Assembly: GCA_002345205.1 (NCBI GenBank) | Contig: DDVI01000087.1 | Span: 1 to 64,000 of the forward strand | DNA: 64,000 nt | From: Bdellovibrionaceae bacterium UBA2316 | GTDB lineage: Bacteria; Bdellovibrionota; Bdellovibrionia; Bdellovibrionales; Bdellovibrionaceae | Direction: 5' to 3' | Shown here: piece by piece, positions 36,089 through 44,622 of the stretch | Numbering within the stretch: position 1 is the stretch's first letter | Layout of the letters: each line of letters opens with the position of its first letter | Program-made: the position numbers and the translations under genes | The notes under the pieces: model-generated | Told to the model about the DNA's origin: nothing | Seen by the model: only the letters and a program-made list of their open reading frames with translations | Databases searched by the model: none

Positions 36089-36113
36089 GTTTCGAAAAAA
36101 GGTAAGACATAAA

Positions 36114-37070
36114 TTGAAAGTTATAGAGCACATTCAAAGAGCATTGCAGCCATCTAATCCGCCGGAATTTAGTTATGAAATCGTGCCACCGCCCCGTGGC
36201 CGTTCGGTTAAGGACATTATCGATATCGCGGAAGACCTGAGTCAATTGAATCCACCCTGGATCGATGTCACTAGCCATGCCTCGAGTGCTTACTATCATG
36301 AAAATCCCGATGGTTCGATTGTTAAGCGTACCTATAAGAAACGACCAGGAACCTTAGGTATCTGTGGCATCATTCAAAATCGTTTTCGTGTGGACACCGT
36401 GGCTCATATTCTGTGTCAGGGATTTACGAAAGAAGAAACGGAAGATGCATTAATCGAACTTAACTTTTTAGGTATCCATAACGTTCTAGCGTTGCGTGGT
36501 GATAGCTTAAATTACAGCAAAGAAATCTCTAAAAATCGCACCGTAAATCAGTATGCCTCGGATTTAGTAGCGCAAATCAAAGGAATGAGTGACGGGCAGT
36601 TCATCGAAGAAATTTCTAACAGCGAGCCACTGGATTACGGAATTGGTGTTGCGGGATATCCTGAAAAGCATTTTGAAGCCGCTAATTTTAAAACAGATAT
36701 TCAGTTCCTGAAAAAGAAAGTGGATGCGGGTGCAGACTATATCGTGACGCAAATGTTTTTTGATAATCAAAAGTATTACGCGTTTAAAAAAGCCTGTGAA
36801 GACGCAGGAATCAAAGCTCCGATTGTTCCCGGATTGAAAATCATTAAAAATGTCGCGCAACTTAAATCAGTACCAAAAACCTTTAGCGTTGATCTGCCGG
36901 AACAACTGGTGGATGAAATTACGGAGTCTCCGGATCACGTTGAAGAAATCGGTCGTCGTTGGGCCCTAGCGCAAGTCGAAGACCTTATTAAAAACGGTGA
37001 AAAGAATCTGCATTTCTACATTATGAACGATGCCGGGCTTGTTATCGACCTAGTTAAAAAGTTTAAATAA
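36114..37070 (+). CDS. metF: 5,10-methylenetetrahydrofolate reductase
   Basis: About 318 residues. The N-terminus PPEFSYEIVPPPRG gives the conserved F-S/Y-E-x-P motif. VAHILCQGFTKEETEDAL, NFLGIHNVLALRGDS, VAGYPEKHFEA, KVDAGADYIVTQMFFDNQKY and APIVPGLKII follow, with the C-terminal ILHFYIMN-like end. It reduces 5,10-methylene-THF to 5-methyl-THF with a flavin. I chose TTG 36114 (MKVIEHIQ..., after AAAAAAGGTAAG) because the reading frame upstream only overlaps the sugar transferase in another frame. metH follows after 22 bases, so the product is passed to the next enzyme. Confidence 0.92.
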   Translation: MKVIEHIQRALQPSNPPEFSYEIVPPPRGRSVKDIIDIAEDLSQLNPPWIDVTSHASSAYYHENPDGSIVKRTYKKRPGTLGICGIIQNRFRVDTVAHILCQGFTKEETEDALIELNFLGIHNVLALRGDSLNYSKEISKNRTVNQYASDLVAQIKGMSDGQFIEEISNSEPLDYGIGVAGYPEKHFEAANFKTDIQFLKKKVDAGADYIVTQMFFDNQKYYAFKKACEDAGIKAPIVPGLKIIKNVAQLKSVPKTFSVDLPEQLVDEITESPDHVEEIGRRWALAQVEDLIKNGEKNLHFYIMNDAGLVIDLVKKFK

Positions 37071-37092
37071 ATATTAAAAAAGGATTACGGAC

Positions 37093-40000
37093 TTGAATCA
37101 ATCTTGGGTTTCCCCAGCCGATTTTATTAAGACTCCTACGTTACTTGAGCTAGAAGAACGCTTAAAGCGCGAGATTTTAATTATCGACGGCGCCATGGGA
37201 ACCATGGTTCAGCAGTACAAATTGAGTGAAGCGGACTATCGCGGTACGCATTTTCCAAATCCTAAAAAAGACCTTAAAGGTAATAACGATCTTCTGTGTA
37301 TTACGCGGCCGGAAGTTATTTATGAAATTCACATGCAGTACTTGGACGCGGGCGCTGATATTATTGAAACTAATACGTTCAATGGGACGACAATTTCCCA
37401 AGCAGACTATGAGTTAGAAAGCTGGGTGGATGAAATTAATAGACAGGCCGTGCGTATCGCAAAGCGCGCCCGGGATGATTATTTTGAAAAAACAGGTCGA
37501 AAAGCCTATGTGGCGGGCGCTCTGGGGCCCACTAATAAAACTGCGTCTTTGTCCCCAGATGTCGAGCGTCCTGAGTTTCGTGGGGTAACCTTTGATGAAT
37601 TGGTTTCGGCCTACTACGGTCAAGCCAAAGTTTTTATCGATGAAGGTGTCGATATTTTATTACCCGAAACCACGTTTGATACTCTGAATTTGAAAGCGTG
37701 TTTGTATGCGATTGAAATCTTGCAAGAGCAGCATCGAAAAAAATTTCCATTAATGTTATCTGTAACGATTACGGATTTGTCCGGTCGTACGTTATCTGGT
37801 CAGACTTTAAAGTCATTTTGGTTTAGCGTTCGCCATTCGCGGCCTTTGAGCGTTGGTATTAACTGCGCGCTTGGCGCAAGTGATATGCGTCCCTATATTC
37901 AAGAACTAGCTGAAATGGCGGACTGTTATGTCAGCTGTTACCCAAATGCCGGTTTACCGAATCCATTAAGCCCAACCGGTTACGATGAAACGCCAGAGTC
38001 CATTGCGGCGGAGCTTGGCAAAATGTCCAAAGCCGGTCACGTAAATATCGTTGGTGGTTGTTGCGGTACGACGCCAAAACACATTGCCGCTATCGCGCGT
38101 AACCTTAGAAATGATAAGCCCCATGTTGTTACGGCGAAACCCGTGCGTTTTCGCCTTTCTGGCCTGGAGCCCCTGGAAACGCCAACAACCGGTGAGCGTT
38201 CTTTCCTGATGGTGGGTGAACGTACGAACGTTACGGGTTCACCAAAATTTGCTAAACTGATCAAAGAAAATTCGTTAACAGGTGGACTGTCGATTGCGCG
38301 CCAGCAAGTGGAAAATGGTGCCAATATTTTAGATATTAATTTTGATGAAGGCATGCTGGATTCAAAAAAACTGATGGTCGATTTTTTAAACCTGATTGTT
38401 TCCGAACCTGATATTTCAAAAATCCCAATTATGATTGATTCGTCTAAATTTGAAGTCATTCAGGCGGGATTGAAATGTCTTCAAGGTAAAAGTGTGGTTA
38501 ATTCAATTTCCTTGAAAGAAGGCGAAGCTGTGTTTTTGGCGCAAGCCCGGGAACTCCAGAAATTGGGCGCCGCCGTTGTCGTTATGGCCTTTGATGAAGA
38601 AGGCCAAGCCGCCACATTTGAAGATAAAGTTAAAATTTGTACCCGTGCTTTTAAATTATTAACTGAAAAGCTAAACTTCGCCGCCGACGATATTATTTTT
38701 GACCCGAACGTTCTGACAGTGGCAACGGGCATGGAAGAACATAATCGGTTTGGTTTAGATTTCATCGAAGCTTTAAAGGAAATTAAAACTAAATGCCCAG
38801 GTGTGCTGACGTCGGGCGGTATTTCAAATTTATCATTTTCGTTCCGTGGAAATAACAAAGTACGCGAAGCTATGCACAGCGTGTTTTTATTCCACGCCAT
38901 CAAAGCCGGTCTAGACATGGGGATCGTAAACGCCGGAATGTTGGAGGTGTATGAAAATATCGATCCTGAATTACGTCGTTTATGTGAAGCCGTTATTTTG
39001 AATCAATCGCCAGATGCTTCGGAAAAACTAATCCAGTGGGCCGACGCGAATATGGGCAAAGACATCGACCTTACAAGTTCTGGTGTTAAGAATTCGGGTA
39101 AAAACGAATGGCGTAGTTTTTCATTAGAAAAACGTATGGAACATGCCCTGGTTAGAGGGATCGACGATTTTATTACCGAGGACACTAAAGAAGCCGTAGA
39201 AAAATATAAACGTCCATTAAATGTGATCGAAGGTCCTTTGATGGATGGAATGAAAGTCGTTGGCGAACTGTTCGGTCAAGGAAAGATGTTCTTGCCACAA
39301 GTGGTGAAGAGTGCGCGCGTGATGAAAAAAGCCGTAGCGTATCTGGAACCGCTTATGGATGCTGAAAAAGTGACATCGAGTCAGCAGCCTGTGTTTGTTA
39401 TTGCTACTGTTAAGGGGGATGTTCACGATATAGGTAAAAACATCGTCGGCGTAGTGCTAGCGTGCAATGGCTATAAAGTCGTCGACTTAGGCGTCATGGT
39501 TTCGATTCAAAAAATTCTGGAAGAAGCTAAAAAACACAAAGCCGATATTATTGGGTTATCAGGTTTAATCACGCCATCGTTGGAGGAAATGATTTTCAAT
39601 GCGCAGCAGTTCCGTGATTCTGGATACACTGTCCCTTTGTTGATCGGTGGAGCTACGACATCTAAAGTTCACACCGCCGTGAAAATCGATCCACACTATC
39701 CGGGACCGGTTGTTCACGTAGGGGATGCTTCATTGGTCGTAGAGGCGTGCTCGCAGTTGTTGGGCTCTCAGAAAGATAGCTTCCGTGTAAAAATCAAAGA
39801 AGAGTACAAACAGATTCGCGAAGCGTTCCTTGCTAAAAAATCAGAAACGGAAATGGTCCCATTGGAAGACGCACGTAAGCAGGGCTATCAATGGAGACAA
39901 GACACTGCGAACATTGAAACCCCTACACAGCTGGGAGTATTCGAAATTACGCCGGTACTTGCCGAAGTGGCCAACATTATAGATTGGTCGCCGTTTTTTT

Positions 40001-40806
40001 GGTCGTGGGGACTTAAAGGAACCTATCCAAAAATATTAGATAATGAACAAAGCGGCACGGAAGCTAAGAAATTATTTAACGATGCTCAGGTGTTACTAAA
40101 GAAAATCATAGACCAGAAACTGGTAAACCCTAAAGTGTTGATTGGCGTATTTAAAGCGCGCAGTGACGGGGAAATAGTTGAAGTTGATGGGCCAAACAAA
40201 ACGCATGTATTCCATTTCTTACGACAGCAACGGCCAAGCGAAATTAATAACAATATTCATTATTGCTTGAGCGATTTTATTGCTCCTAAACAGCTAAACG
40301 TAACTGACTATATGGGTACGTTCTGTGTAACGGCAGGGCCAGAGATTGAAATTTTAGCTGATGAGGCTGCAAAAAAAGGCGATGATTACCAATCGATTTT
40401 AATTAAATCAGTCGGAGATCGTTTAGCAGAAGGGTTAGCCGAATGGGCTCATGTGTATGTGCGCAAACTGTTTAAGCATGGTCAGTCGGAATCATTAACG
40501 GTCGATGATTTAGTCAAAGAAAAATATCGTGGAATTCGTCCTGCACCAGGCTATCCGTCATGCCCTGACCATTTACATAAATACCAAATCTGGGAATTGA
40601 TGGATGTAGAAAAACAAATTGGTGTCGGGCTCACGGAGTCAGCAGCGATGAGGCCGGCAAGTTCGGTCAGTGGGTTTTACTTCTTCCATCCTGAATCGAC
40701 TTACTTTTTTGTAAGCCGAATTGGAATGGATCAGTTGAATCACCATATTCAATCTAGAAAAATCGATGAAAGCATACTAAAGCGCTGGTTATCGCCGTTA
40801 CTTTGA
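37093..40806 (+). CDS. metH: Cobalamin-dependent methionine synthase
   Basis: 1237 residues, full length with all four modules. The homocysteine domain has zinc Cys in GINCALGA (about 256) and VGGCCGTTPKHIA (about 321-322). The pterin domain is at FLMVGERTNVTGSPKFAKLI (about 370). The B12 domain has DVHDIGKNIVGVV (about 776, His ligand). The SAM reactivation domain has RPAPGYPSCPDHLHK and GLTESAAMRPASSVSGFYF. It transfers methyl from 5-methyl-THF to homocysteine. The start is TTG at 37093 after AGGA; the stop is TGA. The last 9 bases overlap the convergent gene. No cobalamin or SAM riboswitch was seen upstream of metF. Confidence 0.97.
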   Translation: MNQSWVSPADFIKTPTLLELEERLKREILIIDGAMGTMVQQYKLSEADYRGTHFPNPKKDLKGNNDLLCITRPEVIYEIHMQYLDAGADIIETNTFNGTTISQADYELESWVDEINRQAVRIAKRARDDYFEKTGRKAYVAGALGPTNKTASLSPDVERPEFRGVTFDELVSAYYGQAKVFIDEGVDILLPETTFDTLNLKACLYAIEILQEQHRKKFPLMLSVTITDLSGRTLSGQTLKSFWFSVRHSRPLSVGINCALGASDMRPYIQELAEMADCYVSCYPNAGLPNPLSPTGYDETPESIAAELGKMSKAGHVNIVGGCCGTTPKHIAAIARNLRNDKPHVVTAKPVRFRLSGLEPLETPTTGERSFLMVGERTNVTGSPKFAKLIKENSLTGGLSIARQQVENGANILDINFDEGMLDSKKLMVDFLNLIVSEPDISKIPIMIDSSKFEVIQAGLKCLQGKSVVNSISLKEGEAVFLAQARELQKLGAAVVVMAFDEEGQAATFEDKVKICTRAFKLLTEKLNFAADDIIFDPNVLTVATGMEEHNRFGLDFIEALKEIKTKCPGVLTSGGISNLSFSFRGNNKVREAMHSVFLFHAIKAGLDMGIVNAGMLEVYENIDPELRRLCEAVILNQSPDASEKLIQWADANMGKDIDLTSSGVKNSGKNEWRSFSLEKRMEHALVRGIDDFITEDTKEAVEKYKRPLNVIEGPLMDGMKVVGELFGQGKMFLPQVVKSARVMKKAVAYLEPLMDAEKVTSSQQPVFVIATVKGDVHDIGKNIVGVVLACNGYKVVDLGVMVSIQKILEEAKKHKADIIGLSGLITPSLEEMIFNAQQFRDSGYTVPLLIGGATTSKVHTAVKIDPHYPGPVVHVGDASLVVEACSQLLGSQKDSFRVKIKEEYKQIREAFLAKKSETEMVPLEDARKQGYQWRQDTANIETPTQLGVFEITPVLAEVANIIDWSPFFWSWGLKGTYPKILDNEQSGTEAKKLFNDAQVLLKKIIDQKLVNPKVLIGVFKARSDGEIVEVDGPNKTHVFHFLRQQRPSEINNNIHYCLSDFIAPKQLNVTDYMGTFCVTAGPEIEILADEAAKKGDDYQSILIKSVGDRLAEGLAEWAHVYVRKLFKHGQSESLTVDDLVKEKYRGIRPAPGYPSCPDHLHKYQIWELMDVEKQIGVGLTESAAMRPASSVSGFYFFHPESTYFFVSRIGMDQLNHHIQSRKIDESILKRWLSPLL

Positions 40807-41325
40807 ATGTGCCGCAAGCGATACAGGAAGGTTCTTTAAACACTGGTTAGACTCAGCGATTTGACGTGCTCCGATATTAGAAACCGATTCGCCACGATAG
40901 CATACGCCCAATGATGTAAAACCAAATACAAGAAGTTTAGATTTCACTGTTTGCGTTGTTTGATCTGTTCCACTGACACGTGCGATCAACGAGTGAACGC
41001 GCGTTTGGCCTTCTGCCGATTTATCTAGCACCCATTCTACGACTTGATTGTCACCACCGATGCGATTAAATGAGCCTGCTGAAATAACAAGTTCCCAGGT
41101 TTCAAATTTTTTACCTTTATACTGGATCCACATATTAGTCCAATCGCCAGACGAGATATCTAAGGCGATACCCTGCGGTCCTAAGCAGGTTGCAGAACTG
41201 CCGCCGTCGCCGGATGATTGGTTTATGCATTTATTGTAGGCAATAGATGAATAGGTGCTAACTAACCCTTGAGCTAAGACAGTAAAACCGACCATTAAAG
41301 TAGCTAAACCAAGTTTTAATTGCAT
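40798..41325 (-). CDS. Exported protein of unknown function
   Basis: 175 residues with an N-terminal signal (MQLKLGLATLMVGFTVLAQG). The mature part has Cys in YNKCINQ, SATCLGPQG, LGVCYRGES and SNQCLKNL, and a beta-rich middle (WIQYKGKKFETWELVIS). Shine-Dalgarno AAGGAG. Its 3' end overlaps metH by 9 bases on the opposite strand. No recognised family; probably periplasmic. Confidence 0.68.
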   Translation of the reverse strand: MQLKLGLATLMVGFTVLAQGLVSTYSSIAYNKCINQSSGDGGSSATCLGPQGIALDISSGDWTNMWIQYKGKKFETWELVISAGSFNRIGGDNQVVEWVLDKSAEGQTRVHSLIARVSGTDQTTQTVKSKLLVFGFTSLGVCYRGESVSNIGARQIAESNQCLKNLPVSLAAHSK

Positions 41326-41480
41326 GAAAGCTCCTTAGTTAAGGGAATGATGATAATACTGAGGACGGATGAAGAGCGCCACTGTCAAAATTTTTGACAG
41401 ATAAAAAATACGATGCGCACCATGCGAATGTCTTGTCGCTTTTGGTTAGGTGTGACAGGCTAAGGTGAAAGGGGTTTTTA

Positions 41481-42269
41481 ATGAAACAATTTATTTATAT
41501 TTTATTTGCATGTGCTTTATCGCAAACGACGTTGGCAGGGCCAACCTTTACAAACATTTCTGAAGATGATTTCAATAGTATTGCTCAGGATATGTCGGCT
41601 AACTTTACTCATAGTTCAATATTGGGTGCATCGTCAATGGGGACCGTGGTCGGTTTTCAAGTCGGTCTTATCGGCGCGCAAACAGGCGCGTCTCGTACAA
41701 ATGAAATCGTAAAACGTAATGCGGGAGCTGAACTTCCAAATTTATATAATGGTGGTATCGTGGCCGCGGTGGGCGTTCCCTTTGGATTAGCTGTAGAAGC
41801 TGTTTTATTTCCAAAAATGACGGCGTCGGGAGCGAGTTTAAATTCGACTTCATTAGCAATTAAGTACAACATGAACGATTTAATTCCCGTTCTTCCTATC
41901 AATTTAGCACTACGTGGTGTGTATTCGACATCTGGATTTAGTTTTTCACAAACACAATCGGGCGTAGAAACAAAAGTTGAAAATAAAAATTCGGTAACAG
42001 GACTGCAAGTTTTAGTATCTCCGATGATTCCGATCGTTGAGCCTTACTTAGGAGTCGGTATATTGAATTCATCAAACGAATTATCGGCAACGGGCAGCGC
42101 GATCTTTGATCCGTCGTACACGGCGTCGCAGTCACAAAAGAAAACAAATTCATCGACTCAAATGTTAGCTGGTGTGGATTTGAACTTACTTCTTTTGAAA
42201 ATGGGCGTTGAGTATTCAAAAGCGTTCGGCACTGATCGTTACGCATTTAAATTTGCTTTTGGTTTTTAA
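41481..42269 (+). CDS. Outer-membrane beta-barrel-like protein
   Basis: 262 residues: signal peptide MKQFIYILFACALSQTTLAG, then alternating hydrophobic strands separated by Gly/Ser/Asn turns, ending in FKFAFGF. A terminal Phe preceded by alternating hydrophobic residues is the usual BAM recognition end of outer-membrane barrels. The stretch IPVLPINLALRGVYSTSGFSF and VEPYLGVGILNSS look like barrel strands. Shine-Dalgarno AAAGGGG. Function (porin, adhesin, transport) cannot be told. Confidence 0.65.
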   Translation: MKQFIYILFACALSQTTLAGPTFTNISEDDFNSIAQDMSANFTHSSILGASSMGTVVGFQVGLIGAQTGASRTNEIVKRNAGAELPNLYNGGIVAAVGVPFGLAVEAVLFPKMTASGASLNSTSLAIKYNMNDLIPVLPINLALRGVYSTSGFSFSQTQSGVETKVENKNSVTGLQVLVSPMIPIVEPYLGVGILNSSNELSATGSAIFDPSYTASQSQKKTNSSTQMLAGVDLNLLLLKMGVEYSKAFGTDRYAFKFAFGF

Positions 42270-42297
42270 GAAAAAGGTGCCCTTACTCTGCTTGATT

Positions 42298-42313
42298 CTT
42301 GGGGAAACCCAAG
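42298..42313 (+). other. GAAA-tetraloop hairpin in the galE leader
   Basis: CTTGGG-GAAA-CCCAAG forms a 6-bp stem closed by a GNRA tetraloop. It lies 13 bases before the galE start and has no T-run, so it is more likely a leader structure than a terminator. Confidence 0.5.
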
Positions 42314-42326
42314 GTAGGGTCGGGGC

Positions 42327-43307
42327 ATGAATATTTTGGTTACTGGCGGTGCCGGCTATATAGGATCTTTTGCAAGTCATCGATTAATAGAACGTGGTCA
42401 TCACGTAGTGGTGTACGATAATTTGTCCACCGGCCATAAAGAATTCCTTCATTCAAAATGTAAGTTCGTAATGGGAGACATTCGTGATCGCGAACTCCCG
42501 GCTCGCGTGATGAAGGATAACAAAATTGATTTGGTCATGCACTTTGCGGCTAAAACCTCTGTTCCAGAATCGATTGAAAATCCGTTAGACTATTTCGAAA
42601 ATAACTCGTTCGGTACGATGAACCTTTTACAAAATTGCCTTAAGGCCGGTGTAAAGAAAGTCATATTTTCTTCAACAGCCGCCGTCTATGGGGATACTCG
42701 CAAGGACTTCGTATCGGAATCTGACGAATTGATGCCGATTAATCCCTATGGTGAATCCAAAGTATTTGGCGAGCGTATGATTGCGCATGTGCACGCAGCT
42801 CATGGTCTAAATGCAATTATTCTTCGCTATTTTAACGTGGCCGGTGCGAGCCTCGATAATCAGCTTGGGCAAAAGAATCCGAAAGCGAATCATTTGTTTC
42901 ACCACCTCACAGAAACGGCCGTTGGTCGCCAGGCCACGATGGCTATTTTTGGAAGTGACTATCCGACAGTGGATGGTACGGGTGTTCGTGATTTCATCCA
43001 TGTGGAAGACATCGCCCACGCTCATATTTTAGCCGCCGAAAGATTAATGAGTGAATCTAGCTACCTACAGACGTTTAATTGTGGCTACGGCCAAGGTTTT
43101 AGCGTCCTTCAAGCCCTAAAAATGATGGAGGATGTGTCGGGTAGAAAGATTGCCTATGAAATTCTAAGTCGTCGTTCGGGAGATCCCGCGAAAGTCTTAG
43201 CTAAAGCGGAAAAAATCAGATCAGAGCTTCAGTGGTCGCCTCGCTATAATGATTTGAAAATTATTTGCAAAACGGCCTTCGATTGGAAAAAACGCCAAAC
43301 TTCCTAG
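42327..43307 (+). CDS. galE: UDP-glucose 4-epimerase
   Basis: 326 residues: MNILVTGGAGYIGSFASHRL (NAD-binding), YDNLSTGHKEFL, MHFAAKTSVPESIENP, SSTAAVYGD, the catalytic NPYGESKVFGERM, ILRYFNVAGAS, and DYPTVDGTGVRDFIHVEDIA, all matching GalE. It interconverts UDP-glucose and UDP-galactose (or the N-acetyl forms) for surface glycans and LPS. Length is typical. It follows a leader hairpin and stands alone. The stop TAG lies at the edge of a palindrome. Confidence 0.92.
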   Translation: MNILVTGGAGYIGSFASHRLIERGHHVVVYDNLSTGHKEFLHSKCKFVMGDIRDRELPARVMKDNKIDLVMHFAAKTSVPESIENPLDYFENNSFGTMNLLQNCLKAGVKKVIFSSTAAVYGDTRKDFVSESDELMPINPYGESKVFGERMIAHVHAAHGLNAIILRYFNVAGASLDNQLGQKNPKANHLFHHLTETAVGRQATMAIFGSDYPTVDGTGVRDFIHVEDIAHAHILAAERLMSESSYLQTFNCGYGQGFSVLQALKMMEDVSGRKIAYEILSRRSGDPAKVLAKAEKIRSELQWSPRYNDLKIICKTAFDWKKRQTS

Positions 43308-43329
43308 CATTTAAGCACTGCTTAAATGC
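43307..43329. repeat. Palindromic hairpin after galE
   Basis: GCATTTAAGC-ACT-GCTTAAATGC, a perfect 10-bp stem with a 3-base loop, beginning at the last base of the galE stop codon. No T-run follows on either strand, so a rho-independent terminator is not supported. It could stabilise the galE 3' end or limit readthrough into the riboswitch leader. Confidence 0.55.
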
Positions 43330-43382
43330 GCTTCGCGAAAAAACAAAATCCTGTTAAAATAGTAGTTGAAATAAAGACTCTA

Positions 43383-43487
43383 CCCCGCTACGTTCGTTCT
43401 CAACTAATAACGTATATATCGATGATAGGTTGTGAAGACCATGGTTCGATGTTTCTACCAGGCTCCGTGAAGGCCTGACTACGGGGG
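43383..43487 (+). promoter_or_regulatory. Purine-family (guanine / 2'-deoxyguanosine type) riboswitch candidate in the endonuclease I leader
   Basis: The core matches the purine aptamer. J1/2 is TATAT after P1 strand CGTA (43411-43414). P2 is ATCGA/TCGAT (418-422 with 446-450 of 43xxx). J2/3 is GTTTCTACC (43451-43459). P3 is AGGC/GCCT with the 7-base loop CCGTGAA (43465-43471, consensus CCGTAAA). J3/1 is GACTACG (43477-43483) with the discriminating pyrimidine C at 43479. L2 reads GATA...ATGG with an inserted hairpin (GGTT/GACC), leaving GG to kiss the CC of L3. P1 can be extended by CCCC (43383-43386) pairing GGGG. The G-run that would be the Shine-Dalgarno of the nuclease lies in P1, so ligand binding should hide it. 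Confidence 0.78.
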
Positions 43488-43491
43488 AAAA

Positions 43492-44493
43492 ATGACTTTT
43501 TCTAAGTCTGCTCTAAGAGTTCTTTTCAGCGCGCTGATAACGACTGTTTTCATTTCGCAAAACAGTTACGGATTAGATGTTCGCACAGTTGGTCCACTTC
43601 AAAAAAATCCTTACAATCAGCCGCAGTTGATCACGCGATCAAACACAGGTTCGTTGAATATTCGAAATCCTAAAAGCGGACAGTACATGTCTCGTTATAT
43701 TCCCTATTATGGCCAAACTTTCTATCAAGCGATGAAATCTCGCTCAGTGAATTCAAATATGCGAAATACTCTTCGTAGTATTTTAAATTATCCCCATGTG
43801 TCTCAAGCCGGGCAGCTAGATCAAATCGTTGAACGTTGCCCACCGCCACCAAATGATAAAAATTGTTATCAGCAAACACCGCTGGGCTACGAGCGCGCAC
43901 GTTTATTCTTGATGGGGTATTTTTATTTAGTTCAGCAAGATAACGGGCAGTACGCGATCAAAGAAGCGTATTGCAATAAACTTTACGGAAAATCAGAATT
44001 CAAAAGTGACGCTCCTCGCCCGAATTACGTACCGGACAACAGAGTTATCAACGTAGAACACACATGGCCACAAAGTCGCTTCACAGGAAAGTACTCTCAA
44101 GAGGCGCAAAAATCAGATCTACATCATTTGTTCCCAACAGATTCGCAATTGAATGCGATTCGCGGTAATTACCCATTCGGTGAAGTGGTTAAAGATTCGA
44201 CCAGTCTTAAGTGTGGACAGTCACGATTTGGTGCCAGTGATTCGATTCGTGGGCCAACGTTTGAACCGCCAGAGAATCATAAAGGTCACGTAGCACGAGC
44301 CTTGTTATATTTTGCTTTACGCTATGACATGAACATCGAGCCTGCACAAGAAGCGAACATCAGAACTTGGCACAAGCAGTTCCCGGTGGATTCAGAAGAG
44401 CTTCTTCGTAATGATGAAATCTATAAAGTTCAAGGCAACCGAAATCCATTTATCGACCATCCTGAGTTAGTGGATACAATCCAAGATTTCTAA
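43492..44493 (+). CDS. Secreted endonuclease I family nuclease
   Basis: 333 residues: signal peptide through residue about 27 (LFSALITTVFISQNSYG). The Endonuclease_1 core has RVINVEHTWPQSRF (Glu189-His190), KSDLHHLFPTDSQLNAIRGNYPFG (residues 208-230, metal-binding His/Asn) and FEPPENHKGHVARALLYFALRYDM. It cuts double- and single-stranded DNA (some members RNA) in the periplasm or outside. The ATG lies 4 bases after a G-run that belongs to the riboswitch P1 stem. Nuclease release of nucleosides and a purine-sensing leader fit together. Cys residues (C116, C125, C161, C242) probably form disulfides. Confidence 0.93.
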   Translation: MTFSKSALRVLFSALITTVFISQNSYGLDVRTVGPLQKNPYNQPQLITRSNTGSLNIRNPKSGQYMSRYIPYYGQTFYQAMKSRSVNSNMRNTLRSILNYPHVSQAGQLDQIVERCPPPPNDKNCYQQTPLGYERARLFLMGYFYLVQQDNGQYAIKEAYCNKLYGKSEFKSDAPRPNYVPDNRVINVEHTWPQSRFTGKYSQEAQKSDLHHLFPTDSQLNAIRGNYPFGEVVKDSTSLKCGQSRFGASDSIRGPTFEPPENHKGHVARALLYFALRYDMNIEPAQEANIRTWHKQFPVDSEELLRNDEIYKVQGNRNPFIDHPELVDTIQDF

Positions 44494-44502
44494 AGCTATC
44501 CT

Positions 44503-44529
44503 CTAGTCGGGGACGCCTAGTCGGGGACG
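44503..44529. repeat. Tandem 13-bp direct repeat
   Basis: CTAGTCGGGGACG occurs at 44503-44515 and 44517-44529, a 14-base period, directly after the nuclease stop codon. A third partial copy (CGAGTCTAG) follows. It could be a slippage duplication or a protein-binding site. Confidence 0.6.
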
Positions 44530-44555
44530 TCGAGTCTAGTATTTCGCTCATAATG

Positions 44556-44583
44556 TTAAGAGAGCTTAACAATGCTCTCTTAA
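44556..44583. repeat. Inverted repeat between endonuclease and pseudo-receiver genes
   Basis: TTAAGAGAGC and GCTCTCTTAA, 10-bp perfect arms around an 8-base loop. No downstream T-run; TTTT appears only 15 bases later. It is either a weak terminator for the nuclease transcript or an operator of the next gene, whose start is 39 bases on. Confidence 0.55.
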
Positions 44584-44622
44584 GTTCCGAATCAAGTTTT
44601 AGCTAATTTGCTAAAATAAAAT

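Noticed and set aside
35958..36113. Upstream extension of metF into the sugar transferase gene.
   Set aside because: These residues are an out-of-frame reading of the transferase C-terminus; the TTG at 36114 follows AAAGG and begins right before the family match.
36061..36113. SAM or cobalamin riboswitch before metF-metH.
   Set aside because: Only about 25 bases separate metF from the upstream gene, leaving no room, and no such motif is seen.
41657..42246. Open frames on the minus strand across the outer-membrane protein gene.
   Set aside because: They are shadows of a gene with a signal peptide, Shine-Dalgarno and barrel pattern on the plus strand.
43307..43329. Palindrome after galE as a rho-independent terminator.
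   Set aside because: The stem is AT-rich and no T-run follows on either strand.
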